A DNA stretch of 40,313 bases from Pancytospora philotis (Eukaryota > Microsporidia). The notes beneath the pieces were generated by a model. It was given only the letters and a program-made list of their open reading frames with translations, ran no database searches and was not told where the DNA came from. Below are positions 24,550 through 33,438 of the stretch, in pieces (position 1 is the first letter of the stretch; the number at the start of each line of letters is the position of its first letter). Where the stretch lies: NCBI GenBank assembly GCA_023647555.1, contig JALRLY010000239.1, positions 1-40,313 of the forward strand. Direction: 5' to 3'. A program made the position numbers and the translations under genes.

Positions 24550-26271
24550 ATGTTCCAGTTCATCAAAAGCATCTTCACTCGCGAAAAGTCTCTGAAGGGC
24601 AAGCTGTCCATCCAGAACGCGGCCAAGGGCGACGCCACGGCGCTGTACGCCGGCGACGAGCTGAGCTTCGCGGTCGACGGCGCCGAGACGAAGACCACGC
24701 TGCAGATCAAGGACATCAAGGATCTCGTGCTCAAGGCCGGCACGCTGCGGTTCTCTGTGCACGACAAGAAGTACGCGTTCGAGGCGGAGGACGTGCAGAG
24801 GCTCTACGCGGTGCTGCATCCGCTCGTTGCGAGCTCGTACATCTTCGAGACCCCGAACGTAACCTACCTGGTGTACAACGCGCTCACGCGCATGTTCGAC
24901 GCCTACGAGCAGCCGGTCGTGCTGCGAATCTTCGAGGACATCGTGTACTACATGCGCATCGAGGACCCTGCCTCCATCGTGCACTTCGAGGAGATCAGCA
25001 CGAGCACGCAGTACTACGTTGACGAGGCGGGCAAGTCGTTCGTGTGGTCGACCTACTCCGACGGGCGGTTCTACACGTTCTGCCTGCGCTTCAGCGGCGC
25101 GGACGAGTTCCTTGCCTTCAGAAAGGCGTACGTGGACTCGTGCTACCGCTCGATCAACAACAAGGACGCGTACGACTACGACAAGGGGCTCTACAGCAAC
25201 ATCAGCGTGTACGACGAGCCCGCGGCCGATGCTGCGCGCGGGTACGAGGACGACGTCGAGCAGGCCGAGGAGAACGACGACATCGCGGACTGCATCGGGA
25301 GCGCTACTGCCGCGGGCGCCGAGGCAGCGCGCGCGGCACCTGCAGACTCCAACGAGCTCCTCGTCATGGGCAACAGCCAGTGCTTCGTGACGCGCGGCGC
25401 CTCGCTGGGCGTTTTTGACCTCAACCCCGATGAGCTGAAGTTCCGGCTGCAGGTGAAGAACGTGCTGGACGAGCCGCAGAAGATCCTCACGCACAACGGC
25501 GACAGCAGCCTCCTGGTGCTGGACCGGAACGACCGCTCCCACCTCGGCCTGATGGACCTGAACCGCGGCGAGATCGTGGAGAAGTGGGACATGCACACGA
25601 ACGTGAACGACTACTTTAACAGCACGAAGTACGCCGATAACGGCACGCTCGTGGGGCTGAGCGACTACTCGCTGTTCCGGATCGACCCGCGCGCGTCTGA
25701 GCGCGTGGTGGCCAAGAAGGAGTACAAGTGCAAGAACGAGTTCTCGTGCGGCGCTGCTACCGAGCAGGGGCACATCGCCGTGGCCTCGCACAAGGGCGAC
25801 CTGCGGCTGTACGACAAGATCGACAAGCGCGCCAAGACCCTGCTGCCCGGGTTCGGCGACCCGGTGCTCGGCGTGGACACCAGCAAGGACGGGCGCCTCG
25901 TGCTCTGCACCTGCAAGAGCTACATCCTGCTGTTCCGCGTCGATGCCAACTACGCCAAGAACAGCAAGGACGCCGTTCCTGTGCGTCTGCAGCTCAAGCC
26001 GCAGCACCTCGCGCTGTTCAGCGACAACATCAGCTTCTCGCCGGCCAAGTTCGACCAGGAGGACTCGGTGATCATCAGCAGCACCGGCCGGTACATCATC
26101 AAGTGGAAGGTGGACGACGTGCTGAAGTCGCAGACCTACAGGTACACGCTCAAGTCACTCGGCGAGCGCGTCGTGGACGAGGACTTCATTACGAACGGGA
26201 GCGACATTGTCGTTGCTACGAAGAACGACGTGCGCAAGCTCAATGAGAGCGATCTGCGGCGCCCAAACTGA
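24550..26271 (+). CDS. Vid27 family protein
   Basis: The protein is 573 residues (yeast Vid27 is 782). Vid27 proteins have an N-terminal PH-like region and a C-terminal beta-propeller-like domain; yeast Vid27 is linked to vacuole import and degradation, with no settled biochemical role. The propeller shows the family's best signature: GHIAVASHKGDLRLYDKIDK, then RAKTLLPGFGDPVLGVD, then KDGRLVLCTCKSYILLF. An acidic linker (about residues 225-265, YEDDVEQAEENDD) joins the halves. The ATG at 24550 was chosen because homology begins at once (MFQFIKSIF). It is transcribed in the same direction as rad17 and the next two genes. Confidence 0.88.
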   Translation: MFQFIKSIFTREKSLKGKLSIQNAAKGDATALYAGDELSFAVDGAETKTTLQIKDIKDLVLKAGTLRFSVHDKKYAFEAEDVQRLYAVLHPLVASSYIFETPNVTYLVYNALTRMFDAYEQPVVLRIFEDIVYYMRIEDPASIVHFEEISTSTQYYVDEAGKSFVWSTYSDGRFYTFCLRFSGADEFLAFRKAYVDSCYRSINNKDAYDYDKGLYSNISVYDEPAADAARGYEDDVEQAEENDDIADCIGSATAAGAEAARAAPADSNELLVMGNSQCFVTRGASLGVFDLNPDELKFRLQVKNVLDEPQKILTHNGDSSLLVLDRNDRSHLGLMDLNRGEIVEKWDMHTNVNDYFNSTKYADNGTLVGLSDYSLFRIDPRASERVVAKKEYKCKNEFSCGAATEQGHIAVASHKGDLRLYDKIDKRAKTLLPGFGDPVLGVDTSKDGRLVLCTCKSYILLFRVDANYAKNSKDAVPVRLQLKPQHLALFSDNISFSPAKFDQEDSVIISSTGRYIIKWKVDDVLKSQTYRYTLKSLGERVVDEDFITNGSDIVVATKNDVRKLNESDLRRPN

Positions 26272-26460
26272 TGTACTCGAGTATTTTTCTCCGTGCGGTG
26301 AAGCACCGCTCGGTTATTTGCGCGCCTTTGATTAAATTTCTTTGAAGTTCGTTGTATGTCTTACTGAGGCGCGTTCATGTCTTCCTGTGAACAGAAGGGG
26401 AGCCTTACCCGCTTGCCATGGCTTTGAACCGCAAAACGCCAAAATTTTCTGAGCTGCCAC

Positions 26461-27282
26461 ATGCCGAGCGCCGAGCAGATCCTGACCGGGCTGCTTGAGT
26501 ACGGGAAAATCCAGCAGCCGGACGCCTACAAGATGATGGCGGCCGTGCTCGGGCTCGAGTTCTACTCGGAGGAGGACAGCGCGCCGCCCATCTACACCAT
26601 ATGCTCCGACACGTTCGTGCTCGACATCACACCCAGCAGCTGCAACCTCATGTTCGTGGAGGAGTCCAAAGGCGCGGAGTTCGCCTCGATCCAGAGGTAC
26701 CTGGACTACTATCTGCAGAACAAGCTGGTGTTCTACCGCCTGCTCAAATTTTTCGTTAGCGTGGTGCGCCTCGAGTCTGGCGCCGATGTGAGCTTCCCGC
26801 AGGACGCCGCCTCTGGCCCAGCGGACCTGCGGCAGTACAAGAGCATCTGCCGGTGCGTGCTCGACGGGGACTACTGCTTCCGCTCCAAGATCAGCACGAT
26901 TCCGGCGGGCTACAACATCTTCACGCACCGATTTGAAAGAGCACCGATCAACTCGCCGCTCTCGGGGCTCAAAGACGGCGCACCGCCAGATGATTGTGCC
27001 AGCATTGAGCAGCCCGTGAACCTCTACGACTACTTCAGCACTGCCGATTTCAGCGCTAAGGTTTTCAGCCGGTGGGCCGGCAGGTACGAGTGCTACTACG
27101 AGGGCGACGGCGTGCGCGTCAGCCGCGGCGACGTGTTCCTTGACGGTACTAAGTGCAGGCTGGCCAGCTTTGCATTCAAGAAGGGATGCTCTCTCAGAGA
27201 CGCCCTGGACGTGTCTTCAAAGATTAAACAGTGTGAGTATTCGTGTTTTATATTTTTGCTGCTGATTGGTTTTGCTAAATAA
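26461..27282 (+). CDS. Unrecognised protein, faint resemblance to Mediator subunit Med1
   Basis: The protein is 273 residues. The start ATG at 26461 follows an AAAATTTT block (26441-26448). The first 100 residues (LGLEFY, then ICSDTFVLDITPS, then RYLDYYLQNKLVFYRLLKFF) faintly recall the N-terminal Med1 pattern (LGLECF...TIAG..LVLDIDF..., then a helical stretch). This is weak, and other identities are possible. The last residues (YSCFIFLLLIGFAK) are hydrophobic. A GTGAGT lies at 27233-27238, but no matching acceptor makes a better protein, so the simple reading is kept. It ends 16 bases before the next gene. Confidence 0.6.
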   Translation: MPSAEQILTGLLEYGKIQQPDAYKMMAAVLGLEFYSEEDSAPPIYTICSDTFVLDITPSSCNLMFVEESKGAEFASIQRYLDYYLQNKLVFYRLLKFFVSVVRLESGADVSFPQDAASGPADLRQYKSICRCVLDGDYCFRSKISTIPAGYNIFTHRFERAPINSPLSGLKDGAPPDDCASIEQPVNLYDYFSTADFSAKVFSRWAGRYECYYEGDGVRVSRGDVFLDGTKCRLASFAFKKGCSLRDALDVSSKIKQCEYSCFIFLLLIGFAK

Positions 27283-27298
27283 TTTACCCTCATCCGGA

Positions 27299-27922
27299 AT
27301 GGCAGGTTCATTGATAGGGAATCCATACTTCCAGTTCTTTCTCTTCCTGGTTGTTGCTGCCGTGTGCTACGCTCTGTACAGGGTGATGTCACGCATGTCG
27401 AGCGTGCGCGATCTCCCACGGAATCCACGCGGATTCTCCTTCAAGGGCGTTGTGACGAGCGTGAGCGACGGCGACGGGTTCAGGGTCTTCCACGTGCCGT
27501 GGATGCGCAACAAAGCGTACAGCAGGAGCTCGCCGAAGCTGCCCGTCAGGCTTGCCGGCATCGATGCGCCCGAGATGAGGTTCTTCGGCACGCCGGCGCA
27601 GCCCTTTTCCAAGGAGGCCAAGGAGCTGCTCAGCGCGCTGGCGCTCAAGAAGACCGTGCACGTGACGGTGTACAGCATCGACATGTACAGCAGGATAGTC
27701 GCCATGGTTTGCATCAAGACGGGCTGGTTTTCGTGGACGAATGTGAATCTGGAGATGGTTAGGGCTGGGCTGGCCTGCGTGTACGACAGAGCCGGCGCAG
27801 AGTACGGAGGACTAAAAGCCGCCTTCGAGGCCGCGCAGGCGGAGGCGAAGAGGAAGAAGCGCGGCATGTGGTCGCTGCCGAGCGTGGTGCTTCCCATGGA
27901 CTACAAGAGCCGCAAGCGGTAG
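27299..27922 (+). CDS. Lcl3-like staphylococcal-type nuclease, membrane anchored
   Basis: The protein is 207 residues. An N-terminal membrane segment (about residues 10-28, YFQFFLFLVVAAVCYALYR) is followed by a thermonuclease domain. The key residues fit an active Ca-dependent nuclease: Asp57 in SDGDGFR, Arg84 and Asp89/Glu92 in RLAGIDAPEM, and Arg132 in YSRIVA. PAQPFSKEAKELL and the C-terminal KRKKRGMWS are typical of fungal Lcl3, a mitochondrial membrane nuclease. If this is a mitosome-bearing organism, the location may differ. The ATG at 27299 was chosen because the longer frame begins with TTG. It lies 16 bases after the preceding gene. Confidence 0.9.
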   Translation: MAGSLIGNPYFQFFLFLVVAAVCYALYRVMSRMSSVRDLPRNPRGFSFKGVVTSVSDGDGFRVFHVPWMRNKAYSRSSPKLPVRLAGIDAPEMRFFGTPAQPFSKEAKELLSALALKKTVHVTVYSIDMYSRIVAMVCIKTGWFSWTNVNLEMVRAGLACVYDRAGAEYGGLKAAFEAAQAEAKRKKRGMWSLPSVVLPMDYKSRKR

Positions 27923-28101
27923 CTCCGCAAAATCGTAAAATGCAACGGTGCTCCATAGCACTATCCCCAGTGTGCATTCGTGCCAGTTGTATCTGCAAAC
28001 ATCCGAACACCGCTTTTTAAATGTGTTTAATTAAATACCCACTGACCACATGTAGAATAAGAATAGCATGCGCATTCAAGCTCCTTAAAGATAGCATTAC
28101 T

Positions 28102-28326
28102 CTAGCTCATCTCTACGCACTTCTTGACCGGCATTCTAATCAAGTCAGCGACTCTGAGAATCTCGTTCACCCTGCTGTCTCTGTCGAGCATCTCCAGCAG
28201 CCCCATGAAAACGACAGCATGTTCGTGGTTGTATGAGTCCAGCAGCTCTGCGTAACACTTCTCCAGCGGCGCGCGGTAGTCGGCGCCCGCGAAGATGGCC
28301 TCCTTCAGCTCAGCAAGACTCGCCAT
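28102..28326 (-). CDS. Small protein of 74 residues, unrecognised
   Basis: The protein begins MASLAELKEAIFAGADY and appears wholly helical (YAELLDSYNHEHAVVFMGLL, then VADLIRMPVKK). No family is recognised. An AAAAAATTT block at 28345-28353, about 20 bases upstream of the ATG at 28324-28326, supports this start; the frame also opens at 28356, but that would put the block inside the gene. It is divergent from the reductase gene, 132 bases away. Confidence 0.55.
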   Translation of the reverse strand: MASLAELKEAIFAGADYRAPLEKCYAELLDSYNHEHAVVFMGLLEMLDRDSRVNEILRVADLIRMPVKKCVEMS

Positions 28327-28458
28327 CAGACGGCTTGCAGCCGCAAAAAATTTCAATGTCGAGTTTTTAGCGTCGGCGGTGGCAACAGCACTGCCTAGCT
28401 CTCTACTGTGTAACGATCGGCAGATGCACCGCTTAAATACCCGCGGAGGCCCACCCCT

Positions 28459-29610
28459 ATGATCGCCGCCTACGTAGAAAATTTTACGTTGGTGCGGCCG
28501 TCCGAGTACAACGAAGTCACAGTTACATGCATCGACGAGCCCGCGGGCGCAGCGACGCCTGTTTTTTCAGCGGGTGGTGCCAACGCCCCGCAGCCGATCC
28601 CTATACGCATTACTGAGCTGGAGAAGCTGCCATGCACGTGGAAAGCCGTGTACAGAGTGCGCCTCGATGCGACCGACAGCTACGGCCCGGGCGACGCAGT
28701 CGGGCTGGTGGTGCCCAACAGCGACGAGCTTGTGGACAGGCTGATGCGGCAGGCGCGGATGCACAACCGGTACTGCAGAATCGAAAGGACCGGCATGCAG
28801 CCCTTCGTGTACGAGGGCTATCTGCGCGACTTCTTCAAGCACAGATGCGATCTGACCGGCCTCCCGAAAAAGATCCATCTGCTTTCCATGGCGCGCTCGT
28901 CGCCGCGGCTTAGGGAGGTCGAGTACCTCAGCAGCCGGGAGGGCGCGCGCGACTACCTGCGCATCGGGGCCGAGTGGCGGACCATCCCCGACATCCTCGA
29001 GCACTTCGACTGCCGGCCCTCGCCCGAGGAGCTGCTGCGTAACTGCGAGTTCATCAAGCCGCGGTACTACAGCCTCACCAACGCGAACGGCCAGGCCCAC
29101 GAGGTTATTCTGGGCGAGATGACGCGGCGGACCCCCGAAGTTGTAAAATACGGGCACGTGTCAGGATATATCAACCGGCTGCACGGCGCCTCGGCCGACA
29201 CGCCCGGTCGGTGCGACCCTCTATTCGCACTGTTCCGCGCAAACGTGCTCTACAACAAAATGGACACCTCCTGCGTCGTTTGCTTCTGCACTGGGACTGG
29301 AATTGCGCCATTCCTTTCTCTCTACAACAACCGCGCGCCTGGGCAGACCCTCGTGCTCGTCTACGGCTACCGCAACGACGAGGACGACATCTCGCGGCTG
29401 TACGATATCGACTGCGAGATTGTGCGCGCCAAGTCTGCCGACAAGCGCTACGTGACGGATCACTGCGGGGCGATAGAGGCGTATAAAGATACCTGCAGCG
29501 TCTTCGTCTGCGGCAACATGCGGATGCAGCGCGACGTCTATGCGCGTATCAAAGCGCTCTACCCCGCGATTATCGAGGGCAAGCGCCTATACTTTGACAA
29601 CTGGCAGTGA
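28459..29610 (+). CDS. FAD/NADPH reductase of the P450 reductase/Tah18 type without flavodoxin domain
   Basis: The protein is 383 residues. It has the FAD-binding and NADPH-binding half of diflavin reductases: SYGPGDAVGLVVPNSDE (residues 74-90), FAD motif RYYSLTN (202-208), NADPH motif GTGIAPF (279-285), CGNMRMQRDV (351-360) and a C-terminal aromatic (YFDNWQ). These match cytochrome P450 reductase, methionine synthase reductase and Tah18, which passes electrons to Dre2 in cytosolic Fe-S assembly. No flavodoxin (FMN) domain precedes it; the first 60 residues have no FMN motif. Electron flow would need a separate partner or a different acceptor. A TAAATA box and CCCCT lie before the ATG. Confidence 0.82.
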   Translation: MIAAYVENFTLVRPSEYNEVTVTCIDEPAGAATPVFSAGGANAPQPIPIRITELEKLPCTWKAVYRVRLDATDSYGPGDAVGLVVPNSDELVDRLMRQARMHNRYCRIERTGMQPFVYEGYLRDFFKHRCDLTGLPKKIHLLSMARSSPRLREVEYLSSREGARDYLRIGAEWRTIPDILEHFDCRPSPEELLRNCEFIKPRYYSLTNANGQAHEVILGEMTRRTPEVVKYGHVSGYINRLHGASADTPGRCDPLFALFRANVLYNKMDTSCVVCFCTGTGIAPFLSLYNNRAPGQTLVLVYGYRNDEDDISRLYDIDCEIVRAKSADKRYVTDHCGAIEAYKDTCSVFVCGNMRMQRDVYARIKALYPAIIEGKRLYFDNWQ

Positions 29611-29823
29611 TTTTTGCAGGCCATTTTGTCTTATCAGAGTAAATTTAGTGGTTCTACAACCCTTTGGCTTGTTCTGTTTGGACCCTGCCTCATTGCAGCT
29701 GGTCTGAACATCGAAAATGTGCTAAAAGCCTACAAATACTAGCGAAGTATAAAATCTGTTTGAGCAGAGCTTTATTAACAAAGTGAATAGACTACTCCCG
29801 CCAGAACTAGCTTTGCACGCCCA

Positions 29824-30315
29824 TCAGATGTTCCACGGCTCGCGCTTGCGCACCTGGAGATTCGGGACGCGCTTGTACACCCTTCTGTACGCCTCGTGGA
29901 TGTGCGAGGGCAGCAGCGGCCCGCACTCGCCGCCTTCCTCCTGCACCTTCTTCGCCTCGCACACCAGCTCTCCCACGAACACCTTGCACAGGCCGCACAC
30001 GCCGATGACCATGTTCTGGTTCACCGCCTGCCCGATCACGCTGTTTATGAACTTCTTGATGACGGTCTTGGGGAGGTGGCAGCGCCGGAACGTCTTGTAG
30101 CGCTCGAGGTCCTCCGCGCCCATCCGTGCGAGCTGCGCGCGCAGATAGGGATCGTTCTTCTGGCGGTATGCAGACTCCTGGGAGTACAGGCTGTCGTTCT
30201 CCACTGATGACTCTGACTCGTTCTGCTCGTCTTTGTCCTTGTCGGCCTCCTTCTCCTTGTCTTCTTTCTTTTCCTTCTCCTTCGTGGCTTTCTTCGCCTC
30301 GCTCGCCTCGCCCAT
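29824..30315 (-). CDS. TAF11: TFIID subunit TAF11
   Basis: The protein is 163 residues. TAF11 pairs with TAF13 through a histone fold in TFIID. The fold begins near residue 70: LERYKTFRRCHLPKTVIKKF, then NSVIGQAVNQNMVIGVCGLCKVFVGELV, closely matching the family (compare RYE.FRRS.FPK..IKRL.Q...G..VS.NV.IA..G..KVFVGE). The first 40 residues are a Lys/Glu low-complexity stretch. The ATG at 30313-30315 follows an AAATTTT block (30339-30345). The frame remains open upstream through a short repeat array and would add a hydrophobic leader; this was rejected, since TAF11 is nuclear. It is transcribed in the same direction as sec12. Confidence 0.9.
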   Translation of the reverse strand: MGEASEAKKATKEKEKKEDKEKEADKDKDEQNESESSVENDSLYSQESAYRQKNDPYLRAQLARMGAEDLERYKTFRRCHLPKTVIKKFINSVIGQAVNQNMVIGVCGLCKVFVGELVCEAKKVQEEGGECGPLLPSHIHEAYRRVYKRVPNLQVRKREPWNI

Positions 30316-30388
30316 GCGGTCCGAATGCTGGAAATTGTAAATTTTGCGCTGGGATGCCAGTTTATAATAACAACGCAAAGACAATGCC

Positions 30389-30434
30389 GCACAAGATAAT
30401 AACGCAGCACAAGATAATAACACAGCACAAGATA
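30389..30434. repeat. Short tandem repeat of an 18-base unit
   Basis: Two and a half copies of GCACAAGATAATAACRCA occupy 30389-30406, 30407-30424 and 30425-30434 (partial). They lie between the TAF11 start and the 3' end of sec12. Because the unit length is a multiple of three, they keep the open frame upstream of TAF11 alive and give a misleading signal-peptide-like extension. Confidence 0.75.
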
Positions 30435-30451
30435 TCTTTAACATATTTATA

Positions 30452-31615
30452 TCATCTTCTATACATCCCGTATAACACCGCTATGCAGACGGCAATCAGG
30501 GCGATCCAGATCTCAAAGCTGTACTTCGAGTAGCGGATCTTCTCGTAGCCGATCCCGCCGTTGATCACGCTGTAGTACGCGTACTTGCCGACCAGCGAGA
30601 TCCCCGTGACGGGGAGATACGCCAGGAACTTCTTGCTGCGGTACGCCCCGTTCACGTAGACGATGGCGTCGCCCGTGCTCGTCACGACGGCCACCGCATC
30701 GCCCTCGGCGTGCATGCAGGTTATCTTGGGCAGCTGGTACAGCGTCTGCTGCGCCGCGATGAAGCGCAGCTGCGACCCGCGCTCGTCGGTGGTGTAGAAC
30801 ACGACGGCCGCGCCCGCGACTGCGATCCGCGAGATCCGCCCCTCGTACGTGTACTTCTGGTTGTTGAACACGAAGCTGCTGGAGCCGTCCTTGTATAAGA
30901 CCTTGTGGACGTTGCCGTTGCAGATGAAGAAGCTGTCCCAGTTCTCGGGGACGTCGGTGCTCCCGCCCTCGCGCTTGCAGACCATGCGCGCCCCGCGCCG
31001 GAACAGCTTGTAGAAGAACTCCTCCTGCCGCCCGATGTGCCGGCCCTCCTTGGCCTCGAGCTCGAAGCTCTTGTAGTTCTCCACTATATCGTAGAAGCCG
31101 TGGAACGTGCCGTCCGTAAGCAGCAGCAGGAGATGCTTCTTGAAGTAGACTTGCTTGACCGAGAACTTCTCCTTCATGAGTATCTCGAACTCCCCGTCGT
31201 ACCTGACAAGGTAGAAGTACTTCTCACCGATGGCCGTGATGTAGCACACCTCCCTCGGCGGCTTTGCGACGCTCTGCGGCTGCTCGGGCGCAGTTTCATT
31301 GTCTACGGCCGCAGCGCTCCCCGCGCCCTTGGCCTCCTCGCCCGCCTCTTTCTCCTCCTCCAGCGGCTCGCTCTCCTCGCACGAGTAGTCCTCTGGCGCG
31401 AAATCCTCGCAGGGCGCGCCGTCCGCGTACACGGTGATATCCTTGATGTAGTCCTCGGTCTTGAGCATGTGCCCGCTTTCCTCGTCCATCGAGCCGCGCG
31501 CTACCACGATGATCCCGTTCTGCTTCCCGTAGGCAGGGTCGCCGCCGCCCCCGGCAACCACGACGTACGAGGGCGTGGTCGCCAGGTCATACAGAGGTAT
31601 TTCCTCTTCCCTCAT
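30452..31615 (-). CDS. SEC12: Sec12-like Sar1 exchange factor
   Basis: The protein is 387 residues. Sec12 is an ER membrane protein that activates the GTPase Sar1 to start COPII coat assembly. The N-terminal VVVAGGGGDPAYGKQNGIIVV matches the conserved Sec12 K-loop strand region. The rest reads as a beta-propeller, with an acidic insert near residue 65-95, and ends with one membrane segment (IWIALIAVCIAVLYGMYRR), giving the expected tail-anchored type II topology. The short luminal part of yeast Sec12 is missing. The ATG at 31613-31615 follows an AATTTTT block and CCC on the coding strand. Confidence 0.8.
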   Translation of the reverse strand: MREEEIPLYDLATTPSYVVVAGGGGDPAYGKQNGIIVVARGSMDEESGHMLKTEDYIKDITVYADGAPCEDFAPEDYSCEESEPLEEEKEAGEEAKGAGSAAAVDNETAPEQPQSVAKPPREVCYITAIGEKYFYLVRYDGEFEILMKEKFSVKQVYFKKHLLLLLTDGTFHGFYDIVENYKSFELEAKEGRHIGRQEEFFYKLFRRGARMVCKREGGSTDVPENWDSFFICNGNVHKVLYKDGSSSFVFNNQKYTYEGRISRIAVAGAAVVFYTTDERGSQLRFIAAQQTLYQLPKITCMHAEGDAVAVVTSTGDAIVYVNGAYRSKKFLAYLPVTGISLVGKYAYYSVINGGIGYEKIRYSKYSFEIWIALIAVCIAVLYGMYRR

Positions 31616-31629
31616 CTGGGGTAATTTTT

Positions 31630-32077
31630 CAGTCCCTCTGATATCGGCGCCGCTGAAACAGCCCAATGAAACGCGCGCGGCGGGCGGAGCGCGGCTAAAC
31701 AAAGCGGGCGCTGCATAAAGCGGATGGCTGATTGGATAGAGCACGTGGATGTGCTGTGTCAGTAAGCTGTGGCACGTAGCTATCATCAGTTTGGGAATGA
31801 CGTGCTGTTTCTATCAGAGCGTTGCTTAATCACATGCCCATTGTAGGTGCTGTACCATCGTAGAGCAGGTTTTCAACAGATTTGTACAGTATTTTGCCGT
31901 GCTTAGCGCTGCTTATATTCCTTTACAAATAAGCAGCGTTGTAAATAAAGATGTAATAATCTTGCAATATGCATTGATAAGCTCAAACATACTTCTAACA
32001 AACACAGCATTGCGCACCCCGCCTGCTTATTTTTTGGTGTCAACGCCAAGCCCACTGATCCAAATGATAAACGCCGG
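31630..32077. other. Divergent intergenic region between sec12 and esa1
   Basis: No gene is supported. The half near sec12 is GC-rich and the half near esa1 is AT-rich (for example ATAAAGATGTAATAATC). No tRNA or other RNA was recognised. Confidence 0.4.
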
Positions 32078-32092
32078 ATGAAAAATTCCCTC

Positions 32093-33208
32093 ATGCACGA
32101 CGGGCGCGTGCGCATCGGCTGCAAAGTGCCCATCATGAGCCCGGTGGACGGCGCGTCGCGGATCAAGTGCGAGGTGCTCGCCCTCAAGGACGACACGCTC
32201 TACGTGCACTACGAGGGCCTCAACCGCCGCTACGACGCCTGGGTCCCCTACGCGTCGCTGCTGATCGCGGACGCGGGCGACATCGAGCAGCCCAAGAAAA
32301 AGAAGGACTCGAGCAAGAAGAAGACGGAGGCCAAGCCGAAGGAGGAGCCCGGGGCGGAGCCGGTGCCCAGCCCGGCCAGCATGATCGTGGACGACGAGCT
32401 CGTCATCAAGAACGTGGAGAAGCTGTTCATCAGGAACTATCTGATCGATGCGTGGTACTTCTCGCCCTACCCGAAGGAGGTGATCAAGAACGGGACGGTC
32501 TACATATGCGAGTTCTGCCTCTACTACTTCTCGAGCATGGAGAAGCTCAGCCTGCACAGCAGCGCGTGCACGCTGCGCCACCCGCCGGGCAACCAGATCT
32601 ACGAGGACGACGAGGTGAGCTTCTTCGAGCTCGACGGCCACGTGCAGAAGAACTACTGCCGGAACCTCGCGCTGATCTCCAAGCTCTTCCTCGACCACAA
32701 GTCGCTCTACTACGACATCGACGTGTTTATGTTCTACGTGCTGTGCGTGCGGGACGAGTACGGCTACCAGATCGTGGGCTACTTCTCCAAGGAGAAGATA
32801 TCGGAGCAGGGCTACAACCTGGCCTGCATTCTGACGCTGCCGCACGAGCAGCGCAAGGGCTACGGCAAGATCCTGATCGACTTCTCGTACATGCTCTCTA
32901 AGCGCGAGAAGCGGATCGCGGGCCCCGAGAAGCCGCTGAGCGATCTCGGTCTGCTCTCGTACCGCGCCTACTGGCTCGAGGTGATCCTCGAGGAGCTCAG
33001 CAAGGACAAGGAGGCGAGCATCAAGGAGCTCTCCGCCAGCACGCACATCGCCGAGGAGGACATCCTCGGTACGATGATCGCGCACAAGATGGTCAAGTAC
33101 TACGGGAACGACCTGGTCATAGTCCTGGACGAGCAGCTGCATCGGAAGATGCTGCGCGGGAGGAACAAAAAGGTGAATCCGTCCTGTCTGGTCAAGGACT
33201 ATTGCTAG
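32093..33208 (+). CDS. ESA1: MYST histone acetyltransferase, Esa1/Tip60 type
   Basis: The protein is 371 residues. Esa1/Tip60 acetylates histones H4 and H2A and is the catalytic subunit of NuA4. An N-terminal chromo barrel is seen (TLYVHYEGLNRRYDAWV), then a Lys-rich linker, a C2HC zinc finger (Cys139, Cys142, His155, Cys159), and the MYST core. Catalytic Cys245 (NLACILTLP), acetyl-CoA loop RKGYGK (254-259) and catalytic Glu279 (GPEKPLSDLGLL) are all present, as is the autoacetylated lysine, Lys203 in DHKSLYYD. An ATG at 32078 lies just before; the AAAAATT block (32081-32087) sits between the two ATGs, so 32093 fits the pattern of other genes better. Fifteen bases are uncertain. Confidence 0.95.
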   Translation: MHDGRVRIGCKVPIMSPVDGASRIKCEVLALKDDTLYVHYEGLNRRYDAWVPYASLLIADAGDIEQPKKKKDSSKKKTEAKPKEEPGAEPVPSPASMIVDDELVIKNVEKLFIRNYLIDAWYFSPYPKEVIKNGTVYICEFCLYYFSSMEKLSLHSSACTLRHPPGNQIYEDDEVSFFELDGHVQKNYCRNLALISKLFLDHKSLYYDIDVFMFYVLCVRDEYGYQIVGYFSKEKISEQGYNLACILTLPHEQRKGYGKILIDFSYMLSKREKRIAGPEKPLSDLGLLSYRAYWLEVILEELSKDKEASIKELSASTHIAEEDILGTMIAHKMVKYYGNDLVIVLDEQLHRKMLRGRNKKVNPSCLVKDYC

Positions 33209-33438
33209 AAGCAATAAACAGTGTTTAATATTTGAAGTTTTTAACTGTGATTTATTTGATAAGAATAATCTATAATGCTTGCTACGTGTTTATAACTGTG
33301 CGGCTGCTAATCGTGTAACTTTTTTTCTAGCTACGTCTAAAACTTTGCGGCATTAGTAGACGATGCGTGCCTTGCATGACTGTTTAAGCAGTGGTGTCTA
33401 AGGCCTATTTTCTATCAGTTTACATCTCTACCGCACTC

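Noticed and set aside
27233..27301. Possible spliceosomal intron starting with GTGAGT at the end of the Med1-like gene
   Set aside because: No acceptor gives a longer or more sensible protein without running into the Lcl3-like gene. The unspliced frame ends normally at 27282.
30316..30444. Hydrophobic N-terminal extension of TAF11
   Set aside because: It is produced by an 18-base tandem repeat that keeps the frame open. TAF11 is nuclear, and the AAATTT block points to the downstream ATG.
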